This document shows, one piece after another, positions 1 to 8,535 of a stretch of 64,000 nt of DNA. The position numbers were made by a program, and so were the translations under genes. How positions within the stretch are numbered: the first letter of the stretch is position 1; every line of letters starts with the position of its first letter. The notes below the pieces were generated by a model that worked only from the letters and a program-made list of their open reading frames with translations, made no database searches and had not been told where the DNA came from. This stretch comes from Patulibacter brassicae. Lineage in GTDB: Bacteria > Actinomycetota > Thermoleophilia > Solirubrobacterales > Solirubrobacteraceae. The stretch spans positions 1 through 64,000 of the forward strand of contig NZ_JAXAVX010000014.1 of assembly GCF_033949425.1 (NCBI RefSeq). Reading direction: 5' to 3'.

Positions 1-111
1 CGTCCCGGCGATGCTCGGGTCGGGGCCCGGCCCTCTCCGGGTGGCCCGAGCCGTGGCGATGCCGGTGGCTGGGGCGGTCGTCCCGGCGATGCTCGGGTCG
101 GGGCCCGGCCC
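1..111. repeat. 33-bp direct repeat, two copies 78 bp apart
   Basis: Positions 1-33 and 79-111 are identical over 33 bases; both begin cgtcccggcgatgctc. The repeat period is 78 bp. The first copy is at the window edge, so the array may extend leftwards. The second copy ends two bases before the -10 hexamer of the methyltransferase gene. Confidence 0.8.
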
Positions 112-112
112 C

Positions 113-118
113 TACAAT
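113..118 (+). promoter_or_regulatory. -10 hexamer TACAAT, leaderless-type promoter
   Basis: TACAAT ends 8 nt before the GTG at 127, leaving no room for a Shine-Dalgarno sequence; transcription should start at or next to the start codon. Confidence 0.6.
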
Positions 119-126
119 CGCCCGTC

Positions 127-909
127 GTGCCAGGTCCTCTCGTCACCGGGGAGCGCGTCACGTCGCCCGCCGGCGCGTTCAACCCGACCTTCCAGCGCCA
201 CGTCGCCGCGTACCGGACGGCCGCGCCGCTGCTGCCGGCGGCCGATGCCGGCCCCGTCCTCGACCTCGGCTGCGGCGTGGGGCACTCGTTCCACGAGCTC
301 GCGCCGCGCACGACCGTCGGCGTCGACGTCTCGGCGCAGGCGCTGGCCGGCCAGGGCCGCGAGACGCACGTCGCCGACATGCGGGACCTGCCCGCGGGCT
401 GGGACCGGCGGTTCGCCGCCGTCGTCTCCGTCCACGCGATCGAGCACGTGACGCGGCCCGCCGACGCGATCGCCGAGATCGCCCGCGTCCTGCAGGACGA
501 CGGGGTCGCGGTCCTCGTGACCCCGAACCGGCTGACCTTCGCGCGGCCGGACGAGATCGTCGACCCGTACCACGAGATCGAGTACGACCGCGAGCAGCTG
601 CGCGCGCTCGTGGAGGGCTGGTTCGCCGAGGTCGAGATCCTCGGGCTGCACGGCTCCGAGCGCTACCTGCGCTTCCAGGACGGCGAGAAGCGCCGGATGG
701 ACCGGGTGCTCGGCCTCGACGTGCTGGGCCTGCGCCACCGGCTGCCGCGGCGCGTCATGCAGCTCGCCTACGACACGGCGCTCACCGCGACGCGCCGCAA
801 CGCCGACCCGCTGGCGGCGGCGATCGACGTCGACGACTTCCGCCTCGGGGACGACGACGTCCCCGCGAGCCTCGACCTCGTCGCGGTGGCCCGCCGGCCG
901 CGGCGCTGA
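127..909 (+). CDS. SAM-dependent class I methyltransferase
   Basis: This 260-aa protein is a Rossmann-fold methyltransferase. Motif I is VLDLGCGVGHS (about residues 45-55), followed by the acidic strand-end VGVDVS and a motif IV-like VVSVHAIEHV stretch typical of the Methyltransf_11 group (UbiE/COQ5-like). The substrate cannot be read from the sequence. The GTG start is supported by a -10 hexamer 8 nt upstream. The gene for a polytopic GT-C-like membrane protein follows 11 nt downstream, so the two are probably co-transcribed and may act in cell-envelope glycan or lipid modification (inference). Confidence 0.85.
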   Translation: MPGPLVTGERVTSPAGAFNPTFQRHVAAYRTAAPLLPAADAGPVLDLGCGVGHSFHELAPRTTVGVDVSAQALAGQGRETHVADMRDLPAGWDRRFAAVVSVHAIEHVTRPADAIAEIARVLQDDGVAVLVTPNRLTFARPDEIVDPYHEIEYDREQLRALVEGWFAEVEILGLHGSERYLRFQDGEKRRMDRVLGLDVLGLRHRLPRRVMQLAYDTALTATRRNADPLAAAIDVDDFRLGDDDVPASLDLVAVARRPRR

Positions 910-920
910 GCGGTCCCGCC

Positions 921-2810
921 ATGTGGGTCCCGCACGCGCTCGTCGGCTTCGCGGTCCTCGGCCTGCTCGCCGCGGCGTCCTGGCGCCTCGCGGAGCGCAC
1001 GGTGGCCGGGGACCGGCTCGTCGTCCTGCTCGCCGCCGTCGTCTGGGGCTGGCTCGGGATCCAGCTGGCGGCCTTCGCGACGCACCTGCCGCTCCCGGGG
1101 GAGCTGCCGCGCGTCGGCCTGCCGCTCGTCGTCGCGGCGCTCGCCGTCCTGCGGTGGGTCCCGGCGCGTCCGCGCGAGCGCCCGGCGACCGACCTGGCGG
1201 CCGTGCCGCTGCTGGCGGCGGTCGTCGTCACGGTCCTCGTGCTCGTCGGGCTCGCCCTGCGCCGGCCGGCGCTCGGCTTCGACGCGCTGCTCTACCACCT
1301 GCCGCTGCCGGCCGCGTGGGCCGGCGACGGCGGACTCGCCTCGCTGCCGACGGTGATCGACGGGCTGCCGGTCGAGGCGTACCCGGTCGGGATGGAGCAG
1401 GCGCTCGGCTGGCTCGTCCGGCTCACGGACCTCACGGCGATCGTCGTCGTCGTGCCGCCGGTGGCGCTCGGGCTGCTCGCGGTGGCGACCTGGACCCTCG
1501 CCCGGCGGCTCGGGGCGCTCGTGGCCGGGGCCTGGGGCGCGACGGTCGTCGTCGCGCTGAGCATGCCGTCGCTGGCCGGCGCCGCCCAGATCGGCAACGA
1601 CGTCCTGGCCGCGCTCGTCATGACGCTCGGGCTCGTGGTGGCGCTCGACGCCGTGCAGGGCCATCGCGCGGGGCGCGCGGGGTCGCTGGACGGGCTGCTC
1701 GTCGGCTTCCTGGGCCTGCTCCTGGCGCTCGGGGTGAAGACGCCGACCGCCTGCGGCGTCCTCGTCGGGCTGCTCCTCGCCTGGAGCGTCCGCGGCGACC
1801 TCCTGCGCCACCTGCGCGCGCGGCCGTGGTGGCTGGCGCCGCTGGCGCTGGCGGCGGCCTGCGGCGGGGCGTGGCTCCTGCGCAACCTCGTCCTCCACGG
1901 CCACCCGGCGTGGCCGCTCATGGCCTCCTCGTTCGGGGATCCGCTGCCCCCGCTGCTGGAGTCGGCGACCGGCCGCTTCATCGAGCAGCCTCGCGCGGCG
2001 ATCGAGGCCGGCGGCTGGGAGTACCTGCGGATCGGCTGGCCGATCGTGCTGCTCGTGCCGGTCGCGGCCGTGCTCGTGGCCGCGGCCGGGCGCGAGCGGT
2101 CCTGGCGCCGGCTGCTCGCGGCGTGCGGCCTGCTCGGCGCCGTCGCCTGGACGTTCGCCCCGGCGACGGCGATCCTCGGCGACGCGTCGGTCGTCGTCGG
2201 CGCCCTGCGGTACGCGCTGCCGTGCTGGACCCTGCTGGCCGTCGCGGTCTGGGCGTGGCCCGGCGAGCGCCTGCGGCCGTGCGTGGTCGGCGCCGCCGCC
2301 GCGGCGGCGATCGCCCAGCTCGCGCTGCTCTACGACACGATGCATCGCATCGACGACCCGCTCCATCGCGTCCCGGTCGAGCAGACGCTGATCGCCATCC
2401 TCTTCGGTGGGGCGGTCGCGCTGGAGGTCGCCGTCGGGACGCGCCTGCGGGCGCTGCTCGTGCGCCGGGGCATCGTCCTCGGCGGCGCGGTCGCGGTCGC
2501 GACGGCGCTCGTCGTGGGACTCGTCCTCGCGGCGCCCGGCTTCTGGCACCGCCACGCCTACGCGGTGCGCGGCGACGCCGAGCCGCCGTCGAGCGCGCAG
2601 CCGATCCTCGCGCAGGGCTCCACCCCGGCCTGGTCGCTGGGCGCCCACGGCGAGCCGGGGGCGATCGTCGAGGACGACTGCGGCCGCCTCGCCGCCGCGC
2701 TGGCCGCCGGCCGGGTCGTCGCCGTCGGCCCGGGCGTGCCGGCGGACGAGCGCTGCACGTTCCCGGGCCGGCCGCGGAGCGTCGACGGCTTCGCGGTCTG
2801 GGTGCCCTGA
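921..2810 (+). CDS. Polytopic membrane protein, probable GT-C glycosyltransferase
   Basis: This 629-aa protein is almost entirely hydrophobic, with about 12 or more membrane segments. After the first segments comes the loop GFDALLYHLPLPAAWAGDG (near residue 115), which resembles the Asp-containing first extracytoplasmic loop of GT-C transferases that use polyprenyl-phosphate sugars (PMT/ArnT-like families). The C-terminal 80 residues look extracytoplasmic and hydrophilic. It starts with ATG 11 nt after the methyltransferase stop and has no obvious Shine-Dalgarno sequence. Donor and acceptor are unknown. A general membrane protein of unknown role is the alternative. Confidence 0.6.
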   Translation: MWVPHALVGFAVLGLLAAASWRLAERTVAGDRLVVLLAAVVWGWLGIQLAAFATHLPLPGELPRVGLPLVVAALAVLRWVPARPRERPATDLAAVPLLAAVVVTVLVLVGLALRRPALGFDALLYHLPLPAAWAGDGGLASLPTVIDGLPVEAYPVGMEQALGWLVRLTDLTAIVVVVPPVALGLLAVATWTLARRLGALVAGAWGATVVVALSMPSLAGAAQIGNDVLAALVMTLGLVVALDAVQGHRAGRAGSLDGLLVGFLGLLLALGVKTPTACGVLVGLLLAWSVRGDLLRHLRARPWWLAPLALAAACGGAWLLRNLVLHGHPAWPLMASSFGDPLPPLLESATGRFIEQPRAAIEAGGWEYLRIGWPIVLLVPVAAVLVAAAGRERSWRRLLAACGLLGAVAWTFAPATAILGDASVVVGALRYALPCWTLLAVAVWAWPGERLRPCVVGAAAAAAIAQLALLYDTMHRIDDPLHRVPVEQTLIAILFGGAVALEVAVGTRLRALLVRRGIVLGGAVAVATALVVGLVLAAPGFWHRHAYAVRGDAEPPSSAQPILAQGSTPAWSLGAHGEPGAIVEDDCGRLAAALAAGRVVAVGPGVPADERCTFPGRPRSVDGFAVWVP

Positions 2811-2869
2811 CCCGCCGACCGCGGCCGGCACGCCGACTCCGGCGCACGGACCGCGGGCCGGTGGCCCCG

Positions 2870-5491
2870 TCAGTCCCCGGGTGCGGGGGCCGTCGCCGTC
2901 CGCGGGCGCGCGTCGGCCTCGAAGCCGGTCACCTCGTGCCCGCCGCCCCAGAGGGGCCGCTCCCCGCGCGACCAGCGCATCGCCGGCAGCTCGAAGAGCT
3001 GGAAGAGGATCGCCCCGAACGCGATCGACAGCGGCAGCGCGATCGCCTCGTAGAGCAGGAAGTGCCCCCAGAGCGAGCCGGCGTCCGTGCCGACGTCGCG
3101 CAGCTCGTAGGCGATGATCCCGTGGCCCATGAAGATCGAGTAGGACCGCTCGCCGAGCCACCGCGGCACGCTCCAGCGCAGCGGCGCCCAGGTGGCGCTG
3201 CCGGTGAGCTGCCAGAGGACGAGGCCGGCGACGATCAGGCCGGCCGCGACCGCGTTGTAGGCGATCGCCTCCGTCGAGCCGATCGTCGTCCACGAGCTCA
3301 TCTTGTAGAAGACGACCACGCCGGCGATCGCGAGCACCGCGCCGACGCCCCGGGCGGCGGGCCAGCGCGACAGGAGGATCCCCCAGCGGACCTCGGCGAT
3401 CGCGACGGCGACACCGGGGATGAACGCCACGATCGCGCCGATCGGCGAGTGCATCGGGGGCGTCTCGCTCGGCAGCCAGGTCGCGGCGAACGTCAGGCCG
3501 AGCGCGCCGATCGCCACGATCACCGCGATCGCGAGGCCCCCGCCGACCCGTCCGGGCCAGCGCCGCATGAGCCAGGCGCACCCGAGCCCGGCGATCGGCA
3601 GCACGAGGTAGTAGGCGACCTCGACGTCGATCGACCAGGCGTGGCCGACGGGCGCGTTGACCGCGGCGGGCGCCCAGACCTGGGCGAAGCCGTACATCGC
3701 CGTCACCTCGCCGAAGCTCGCCCCGGCGGTCCCGTAGAGCAGCAGGCAGATGGTGATGACCGCCCAGAGCGCCGGTCCCACGCGCCCGACGCGGTGGGCG
3801 ACGTAGCGCTTCATCGGCGGCCGCCGCCCGAGGCCGAAGGCCGCGGCCGCGAACGGGCGGGCCAGGAGGTAGGCCGAGAGCCCGAAGAAGAGCCAGACGC
3901 TCGCCTGGAAGGCCTCGATCCCGGCCCCGACGCTGCGGCCGTAGTGGGCGAAGTCCGGCACCGGCGTGCCGAAGCGCAGCGCGACCGCGAACCCGGCCAG
4001 GTGCCAGGTGATGACGAGCAGCAGGCCCCAGCCGCGGACGGCGTCGCCGGCCTCGAAGACCCGCATCCGGCGACGCAGCTCGCGCGCCTCGTCGACCGGT
4101 GCCTCCTCCGGCGCGCTGGCCGCGGTGACGCTCGCGGGCCCGCCGGCGGCGTCGGGGGACCCCGACGCGGGCGCGCCGGGCGACGGCGCGCCCCCGAGCG
4201 GCCCGGGCTTGCGGCCGGTGAGCCGCTGCGCGAGCGCGATGCCGGGCTGCTCGACGAAGCGGTAGAGGACCGCGGCCGCGGTCAGCGAGACGACGAGCGA
4301 CGCGGCGCCGAGGGCGGCGTACCCGAGCAGGCCCTTCTCGCCGGCGGCGACGTGCGGCAGGAGCAGGCCGAGGACCGGGAAGTGGACGAGGTAGAAGCTG
4401 TAGGAGCGCAAGCCGACCCAGCGCATCACCGGCCCGTCGAGGCGCCACGGCGGCCGGCCGCCCTGCCACTCGACCGCGAGCAGGCAGAGCAGCAGCAGGC
4501 CGGCACCGAGGACCTGCATCGGGACCGCGAGCCACGTGCCCGCGCGCGTGGCGTCGACGATCACCGCGAAGGCCGCCTGCGGGTCGGCGGGCAGCGGCCC
4601 GTCCTGCGTGGCGACCTCCTGGATGATCGCCTGGGAGGCGGGCTCCGAGCCGATGAGCAGGAGGAAGCCGACGATCGCCAGCCAGAGCGTCGGCAGCCGC
4701 CGCCGGCGCGCCCACCAGCGCTGCCACGGGTCGTGCGCCTCGATGAGCGCGACCGCGAGGCCCGGGACGAAGAGCCACTGCATGACGGCGGGGCCGTCGA
4801 GCAGCGGGTACGGGAACGCCGCGAGGTTGTGGAACCGCAGGAAGATCGTCAGGACGGTGATGACGACGAGGCTCCACACGAGCCCGCGCATCCCCCAGCG
4901 ACGACCGCACTGCAGCCAGATCCACCCGAGCAGCGGCAGCAGCAGGTACCCGAGCGCCTCGACGCGGACGGTCCAGGTGACGGCCAGGGGCGCCATCCAG
5001 CTGAACGTCCCCGACGAGGCGTGCGTCAGCCCGCCGTCGAGGACGAGGAACGTCTTGATCGACTGCGTGACGTCGAACGACCCGCCCTTGAGCACCACGA
5101 GCCACAGGACGACGAGCCCGCAGAGCACCCAGTAGCCCGGCATGAGCCGCAGGGCGCGGCGGATGAAGAAGTTGCGGGTCCCCGGGCGATGGCCCCGTCC
5201 GAGCGCGGCGGCGATGAACGGCCGGGCCAGCAGGTAGGCCGAGAACGCGAAGAAGAGGTTCACGAGCCGCGCGGGCGAGAAGACCGCGTGCAGCCCGACC
5301 GGGCCGCCGAAGATCGCGTTCGCGTCGCGCCCCGGCAGGTCGGTCCAGCCGAGGCCGGCGTACGTCCCCTCGGCGAACGCGATGTGCGCCATGAAGACCA
5401 TGAGCGCGCCGAGGCCGCGGGCGCCGTCGCCGCCGAGCCATGGCCGCTTCCAGGCCGGGACCTCGGTCGCCGGCTGCGCTGCGTCGCTCAC
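2870..5491 (-). CDS. Double-domain acyltransferase 3 (two fused O-acyltransferase domains)
   Basis: This 873-aa membrane protein contains two complete acyltransferase-3 units. Domain 1 (about residues 20-400) has the N-terminal DGARGLGALMVFMAHI helix, an FFIRRALRLMPGYW segment and a closing RSYSFYLVHFP helix. Domain 2 (about 465-835) repeats the plan with DAVRGWGLLLVITWHL, AHRVGRVGPALW and RSYSIFMGHG. They are joined by an Ala/Pro/Gly-rich linker. Family members (OafA/WecH-like) acylate sugars or lipids with about 10 helices per domain. GTG 5491 is chosen because TAACCT lies 8 nt upstream; longer starts run into the divergent oxidoreductase gene. The gene is convergent with the gene ending at 2810. 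Confidence 0.85.
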   Translation of the reverse strand: MSDAAQPATEVPAWKRPWLGGDGARGLGALMVFMAHIAFAEGTYAGLGWTDLPGRDANAIFGGPVGLHAVFSPARLVNLFFAFSAYLLARPFIAAALGRGHRPGTRNFFIRRALRLMPGYWVLCGLVVLWLVVLKGGSFDVTQSIKTFLVLDGGLTHASSGTFSWMAPLAVTWTVRVEALGYLLLPLLGWIWLQCGRRWGMRGLVWSLVVITVLTIFLRFHNLAAFPYPLLDGPAVMQWLFVPGLAVALIEAHDPWQRWWARRRRLPTLWLAIVGFLLLIGSEPASQAIIQEVATQDGPLPADPQAAFAVIVDATRAGTWLAVPMQVLGAGLLLLCLLAVEWQGGRPPWRLDGPVMRWVGLRSYSFYLVHFPVLGLLLPHVAAGEKGLLGYAALGAASLVVSLTAAAVLYRFVEQPGIALAQRLTGRKPGPLGGAPSPGAPASGSPDAAGGPASVTAASAPEEAPVDEARELRRRMRVFEAGDAVRGWGLLLVITWHLAGFAVALRFGTPVPDFAHYGRSVGAGIEAFQASVWLFFGLSAYLLARPFAAAAFGLGRRPPMKRYVAHRVGRVGPALWAVITICLLLYGTAGASFGEVTAMYGFAQVWAPAAVNAPVGHAWSIDVEVAYYLVLPIAGLGCAWLMRRWPGRVGGGLAIAVIVAIGALGLTFAATWLPSETPPMHSPIGAIVAFIPGVAVAIAEVRWGILLSRWPAARGVGAVLAIAGVVVFYKMSSWTTIGSTEAIAYNAVAAGLIVAGLVLWQLTGSATWAPLRWSVPRWLGERSYSIFMGHGIIAYELRDVGTDAGSLWGHFLLYEAIALPLSIAFGAILFQLFELPAMRWSRGERPLWGGGHEVTGFEADARPRTATAPAPGD

Positions 5492-5499
5492 GGCGGGCG

Positions 5500-5505
5500 A
5501 GGTTA
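5500..5505 (-). promoter_or_regulatory. -10 hexamer TAACCT, leaderless-type promoter
   Basis: Read on the minus strand, TAACCT ends 8 nt before the GTG at 5491 of the double acyltransferase gene. Confidence 0.55.
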
Positions 5506-5632
5506 CTGCGCGTTCGCGCGCCGGAGCGCCGTCGCGCGCCGTCCGTGCGGCCGTGCGCCGCACGCGCCCGCCGGACGGGGGGAGCGGCGCGGGGCGCGTC
5601 GGCCCGGACGTCGGGTCCGCGAGCCGGGGGCG

Positions 5633-5638
5633 TACGCT
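5633..5638 (+). promoter_or_regulatory. -10 hexamer TACGCT, leaderless-type promoter
   Basis: TACGCT ends 7 nt before the ATG at 5646. Confidence 0.6.
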
Positions 5639-5645
5639 CCGGGTC

Positions 5646-6800
5646 ATGGTCGATCTGGGACACGCCGCGCTCGGAGCCTGGGGCGGCGGGCGCTTCATGC
5701 ACTTCGGCCGGCCGCTGGACGAGGAGGAGGTCGTCGAGCTCCTGCGCCCCGACGATCGCCTGCGGACCGTCATCACCGCCGACGTCTACGGCGCCGGCGA
5801 CGCGGACCGCGTCGTGGGCCGGGCGATCGCCGGTCGCCCGCGCGACGAGGTCCGCCTCGTCGGCGCGATCGGCCACGACTTCTACGACGGCGAGCGGCAG
5901 GGCGCGAAGGGCTTCCCGCGCTTCACCTCCCCGGCGCTGCGCGGTCCCGAGGGCTACGCGGACTACCTGCGCCGCGCGTGCGAGGCGAGCCTCGAGCGCT
6001 GCGGGACCGACCGCTTCGACCTGCTGCTGCTCCACAACCCCGACCGGATCGGCTACACGTCCGAGGCGGTCTGGGAGGGCCTCGTGGCGCTGCGCGACGA
6101 GGGCCTGACCGGGGGCCTGGGGATCGCGCCGGGCCCGGCCAACGGCTTCACGCTCGACGTTCTCACCTGCCTGGACCGGTTCGGCGACGAGATCGACTGG
6201 GCGATGCTCATCCTCGGGCCGGCCGAGCCGTGGCCCGGGCGCCTGGCGCTCGAGGCCTGCGTCCAGCACGACGTGCGGGTGCTCACGCGCGTGACGGACT
6301 ACGGCGGGGCGTTCTGGGGCGACCTGACGCCGCAGACCCCGATGGGGGAGTGGGACCATCGCCGCTTCCGCCCGGACGGCTGGATCGAGCGCGCCGGACG
6401 GCTCCTGCGCGAGGTGGCGACGATCGGCGCGGCCCGGGGGCTCACGCCGATGCAGGTCGCCGCGCAGTGGACGCTCGCCCAGCCGGCCGTGGCGTGCGTC
6501 GTGCCGACGCTCATCGAGGAGCTGCCGGCGCCCGAGGGCGTCGAGGCCCCGGCGCCGCGTCCGATCCTCGAGAAGCGGGCCGAGCTCGCCGCGCTGCCCC
6601 GCGAGCAGCGCCTGACGACCGCCGAGCTCGACCGCATCACCCAGCTCGGCGACAACAGCGGCTGCATGGCGCTCAAGGGCGCCTCCCCGGTCTTCGAGGG
6701 CGACGAGCAGCCCGACGGGTGGGGCATCGGCACGCCCCAGCTCGAGGCCGCGCGGCGCTGGGGCATCGACCCGGACCGCGAGCTCGTCAAGACGCACTGA
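5646..6800 (+). CDS. Aldo/keto reductase family oxidoreductase
   Basis: This 384-aa protein is an AKR-type TIM-barrel NADPH-dependent oxidoreductase. It shows an ITADVYGAG segment holding the catalytic Asp/Tyr region, the strand LLLLHNPDRIG, the GLTGGLGIAPG strand and a C-terminal LTPMQVAAQWTLAQPAVACVVPT segment typical of cofactor binding. The substrate is unknown. ATG 5646 is preceded by TACGCT at 7 nt. It is divergent from the acyltransferase gene, with the two -10 elements about 130 bp apart. Confidence 0.85.
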   Translation: MVDLGHAALGAWGGGRFMHFGRPLDEEEVVELLRPDDRLRTVITADVYGAGDADRVVGRAIAGRPRDEVRLVGAIGHDFYDGERQGAKGFPRFTSPALRGPEGYADYLRRACEASLERCGTDRFDLLLLHNPDRIGYTSEAVWEGLVALRDEGLTGGLGIAPGPANGFTLDVLTCLDRFGDEIDWAMLILGPAEPWPGRLALEACVQHDVRVLTRVTDYGGAFWGDLTPQTPMGEWDHRRFRPDGWIERAGRLLREVATIGAARGLTPMQVAAQWTLAQPAVACVVPTLIEELPAPEGVEAPAPRPILEKRAELAALPREQRLTTAELDRITQLGDNSGCMALKGASPVFEGDEQPDGWGIGTPQLEAARRWGIDPDRELVKTH

Positions 6801-6809
6801 GCGCCGTCC

Positions 6810-6825
6810 CCCCGCGACGGCGGGG
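6810..6825 (+). terminator. Weak hairpin after the aldo/keto reductase gene
   Basis: Six-base arms ccccgc (6810-6815) and gcgggg (6820-6825) around a 4-nt loop, 10 nt after the stop codon. There is no T tract. Confidence 0.3.
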
Positions 6826-6846
6826 CGCCTTGACAGGTGTGCGAAG

Positions 6847-8532
6847 GTGCCGGGCGTGCCGGACGAGGGAGCCCCATCACGCCGCGCGTCGCGCCCGGCG
6901 ATCGTCGCCGTCGACGACGAGCCCGCGGTGCTCGCCGCGGTCGCGCGCGACCTGCGCCGCCGGTTCGGGGACCGCTACCGGATCCTCCGCGCGTCATCCG
7001 GTCCCGAGGCGCTCGAGCTCCTGCGCCAGACGCGCGCCCGCGGCGACGCCGTCGCGCTGCTCGTGGCCGACCAGCGAATGCCCGGCATGTCGGGCACGGA
7101 GTACCTCGTCGAGGCGCGCAAGCTCGTCCCGGACGCCAAGCGGGTCCTGCTGACCGCCTACGCGGACACCGAGGCGGCGATCCAGGCGATCAACGAGGTC
7201 GCGCTGGACTACTACCTGCTCAAGCCGTGGGACCCGCCGGAGGAGCAGCTCTTCCCGGTGGTCGAGGACCTGCTGACGACCTGGGAGGCCGGGGCGGCGC
7301 TCGAGGCCGGCGGCGTGCGGGTCGTCGGGCATCGCTTCTCGCGCGACTCGCACGAGCTGCGCGACTTCCTCGCCCGCAACCGGGTCCCGGCGCGCTGGCT
7401 CGACGTCGAGCGCGACGCCGAGGCGCGCGAGCTGCTCGCGGTGGCGGGCGTCGCCGACGACCGGCTGCCGACCGTCCTGCTGGAGGACGGATCGATCCTC
7501 GAGCGCCCGTCGGTCCTCGAGCTCGCCGAGCGCCTCGGCGTCAGCGGGCAGGCGGCGCAGGAGCACTACGACCTCGTCATCGTCGGCGGCGGGCCCGCGG
7601 GCCTGGCGGCGGCCGTCTACGGCGCCTCGGAGGGCCTGCGGACCGTGATGGTCGAGCGCGAGGCCCCGGGCGGCCAGGCGGGGCAGTCGAGCCGGATCGA
7701 GAACTACCTCGGCTTCCCGGCGGGGCTCTCGGGATCGGACCTCGCGCGCCGCGGCACCGACCAGGCGCGCCGGCTCGGCGCCGAGCTCCTGACGATCCAG
7801 GACGCCGTCGCGCTGCGCGCCGAGGGGTCCGGTCGGATCGTCGAGCTCAGCGGCGGCGCCACCCTCAGCGCGAACTGCGTGCTCGTCGCCTCCGGGGTCT
7901 CGTACCGCCAGCTGCAGGTGCCCGGCTTCGACGAGCTCACCGGCGCCGGCGTCTACTACGGCGCGGCGATCACCGAGGCCCGCGCCTGCGCCGATCAGGA
8001 GGTGGTCGTCATCGGCGGCGCGAACTCCGCCGGTCAGGCCGCGGTCCACTTCGCCGGGTTCGCGCGGCGGGTGACGATGCTCGTGCGCGGCGCGTCGCTC
8101 GAGGCGTCGATGTCGCACTACCTCATCGAGCAGCTCGGGGCGCTGCCGAACGTCGAGGTGCGGACCGACACGCAGGCGGTCGCCGCGACCGGCCGCGACG
8201 GGCACCTCGCGTCGCTGCGGATCCGCGGCCCGGAGGGGGAGGGCGACCTGCGCGCCGACGCGTGCTTCGTCTTCATCGGCGCGCAGCCGCGCACGGACTG
8301 GCTCGACGGCGTGGTCGCGCGCGACGACCGCGGGTTCATCCTCGCCGGCCCGGACGTCGCGGCCGGCGGCGGGTGGGGCCTGTCCCGCGACCCCTATCTG
8401 CTGGAGACGAGCGTCCCGGGGGTGTTCGTCGCCGGCGACGTGCGCTCGCGGTCGATCAAGCGCGTCGCGAGCGCGGTCGGCGAGGGCTCGATGGCCGTCT
8501 CGCTCGTGCACCAGTACCTGGCGGAGGCCTGA
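6847..8532 (+). CDS. Response-regulator receiver / glutaredoxin-like / TrxR-like FAD oxidoreductase fusion
   Basis: This 561-aa three-part protein has a receiver domain (about 17-140; acidic pair D23/D24, phospho-acceptor D75 in VADQRMP, T103, K126), a small thioredoxin- or glutaredoxin-like domain (about 155-232), and a pyridine nucleotide-disulfide reductase module with FAD motif VIVGGGPAG (about 245-253) and NAD(P) motif VVVIGGANSAGQ. The redox-active CxxC expected before the NADPH site is absent; the sequence there is GVYYGAAITEA. The family is annotated as fused response regulator/thioredoxin-disulfide reductase. It lies 3 nt upstream of a histidine kinase gene, a likely signalling partner. 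GTG 6847 is one possible start; GTG 6856 is another. Confidence 0.85.
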   Translation: MPGVPDEGAPSRRASRPAIVAVDDEPAVLAAVARDLRRRFGDRYRILRASSGPEALELLRQTRARGDAVALLVADQRMPGMSGTEYLVEARKLVPDAKRVLLTAYADTEAAIQAINEVALDYYLLKPWDPPEEQLFPVVEDLLTTWEAGAALEAGGVRVVGHRFSRDSHELRDFLARNRVPARWLDVERDAEARELLAVAGVADDRLPTVLLEDGSILERPSVLELAERLGVSGQAAQEHYDLVIVGGGPAGLAAAVYGASEGLRTVMVEREAPGGQAGQSSRIENYLGFPAGLSGSDLARRGTDQARRLGAELLTIQDAVALRAEGSGRIVELSGGATLSANCVLVASGVSYRQLQVPGFDELTGAGVYYGAAITEARACADQEVVVIGGANSAGQAAVHFAGFARRVTMLVRGASLEASMSHYLIEQLGALPNVEVRTDTQAVAATGRDGHLASLRIRGPEGEGDLRADACFVFIGAQPRTDWLDGVVARDDRGFILAGPDVAAGGGWGLSRDPYLLETSVPGVFVAGDVRSRSIKRVASAVGEGSMAVSLVHQYLAEA

Positions 8533-8535
8533 GCC

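Noticed and set aside
1..111. CRISPR array
   Set aside because: Only two copies of the repeat with a 45-bp spacer are visible, next to a housekeeping-type gene and with no cas genes; too little to call.
768..6797. Very long antisense open frames, such as 2009 aa on the minus strand here and 2076 aa on the plus strand at 923-7153
   Set aside because: Their translations are Arg/Ala/Pro/Gly-rich with no domain order and lie opposite or out of frame with well-supported genes. In DNA this GC-rich, stop codons are rare and such shadows are expected.
6830..6835. TTGACA as a -35 element before the flavoprotein gene
   Set aside because: No -10-like hexamer lies 16-19 bp downstream; the position would fall within the coding region.
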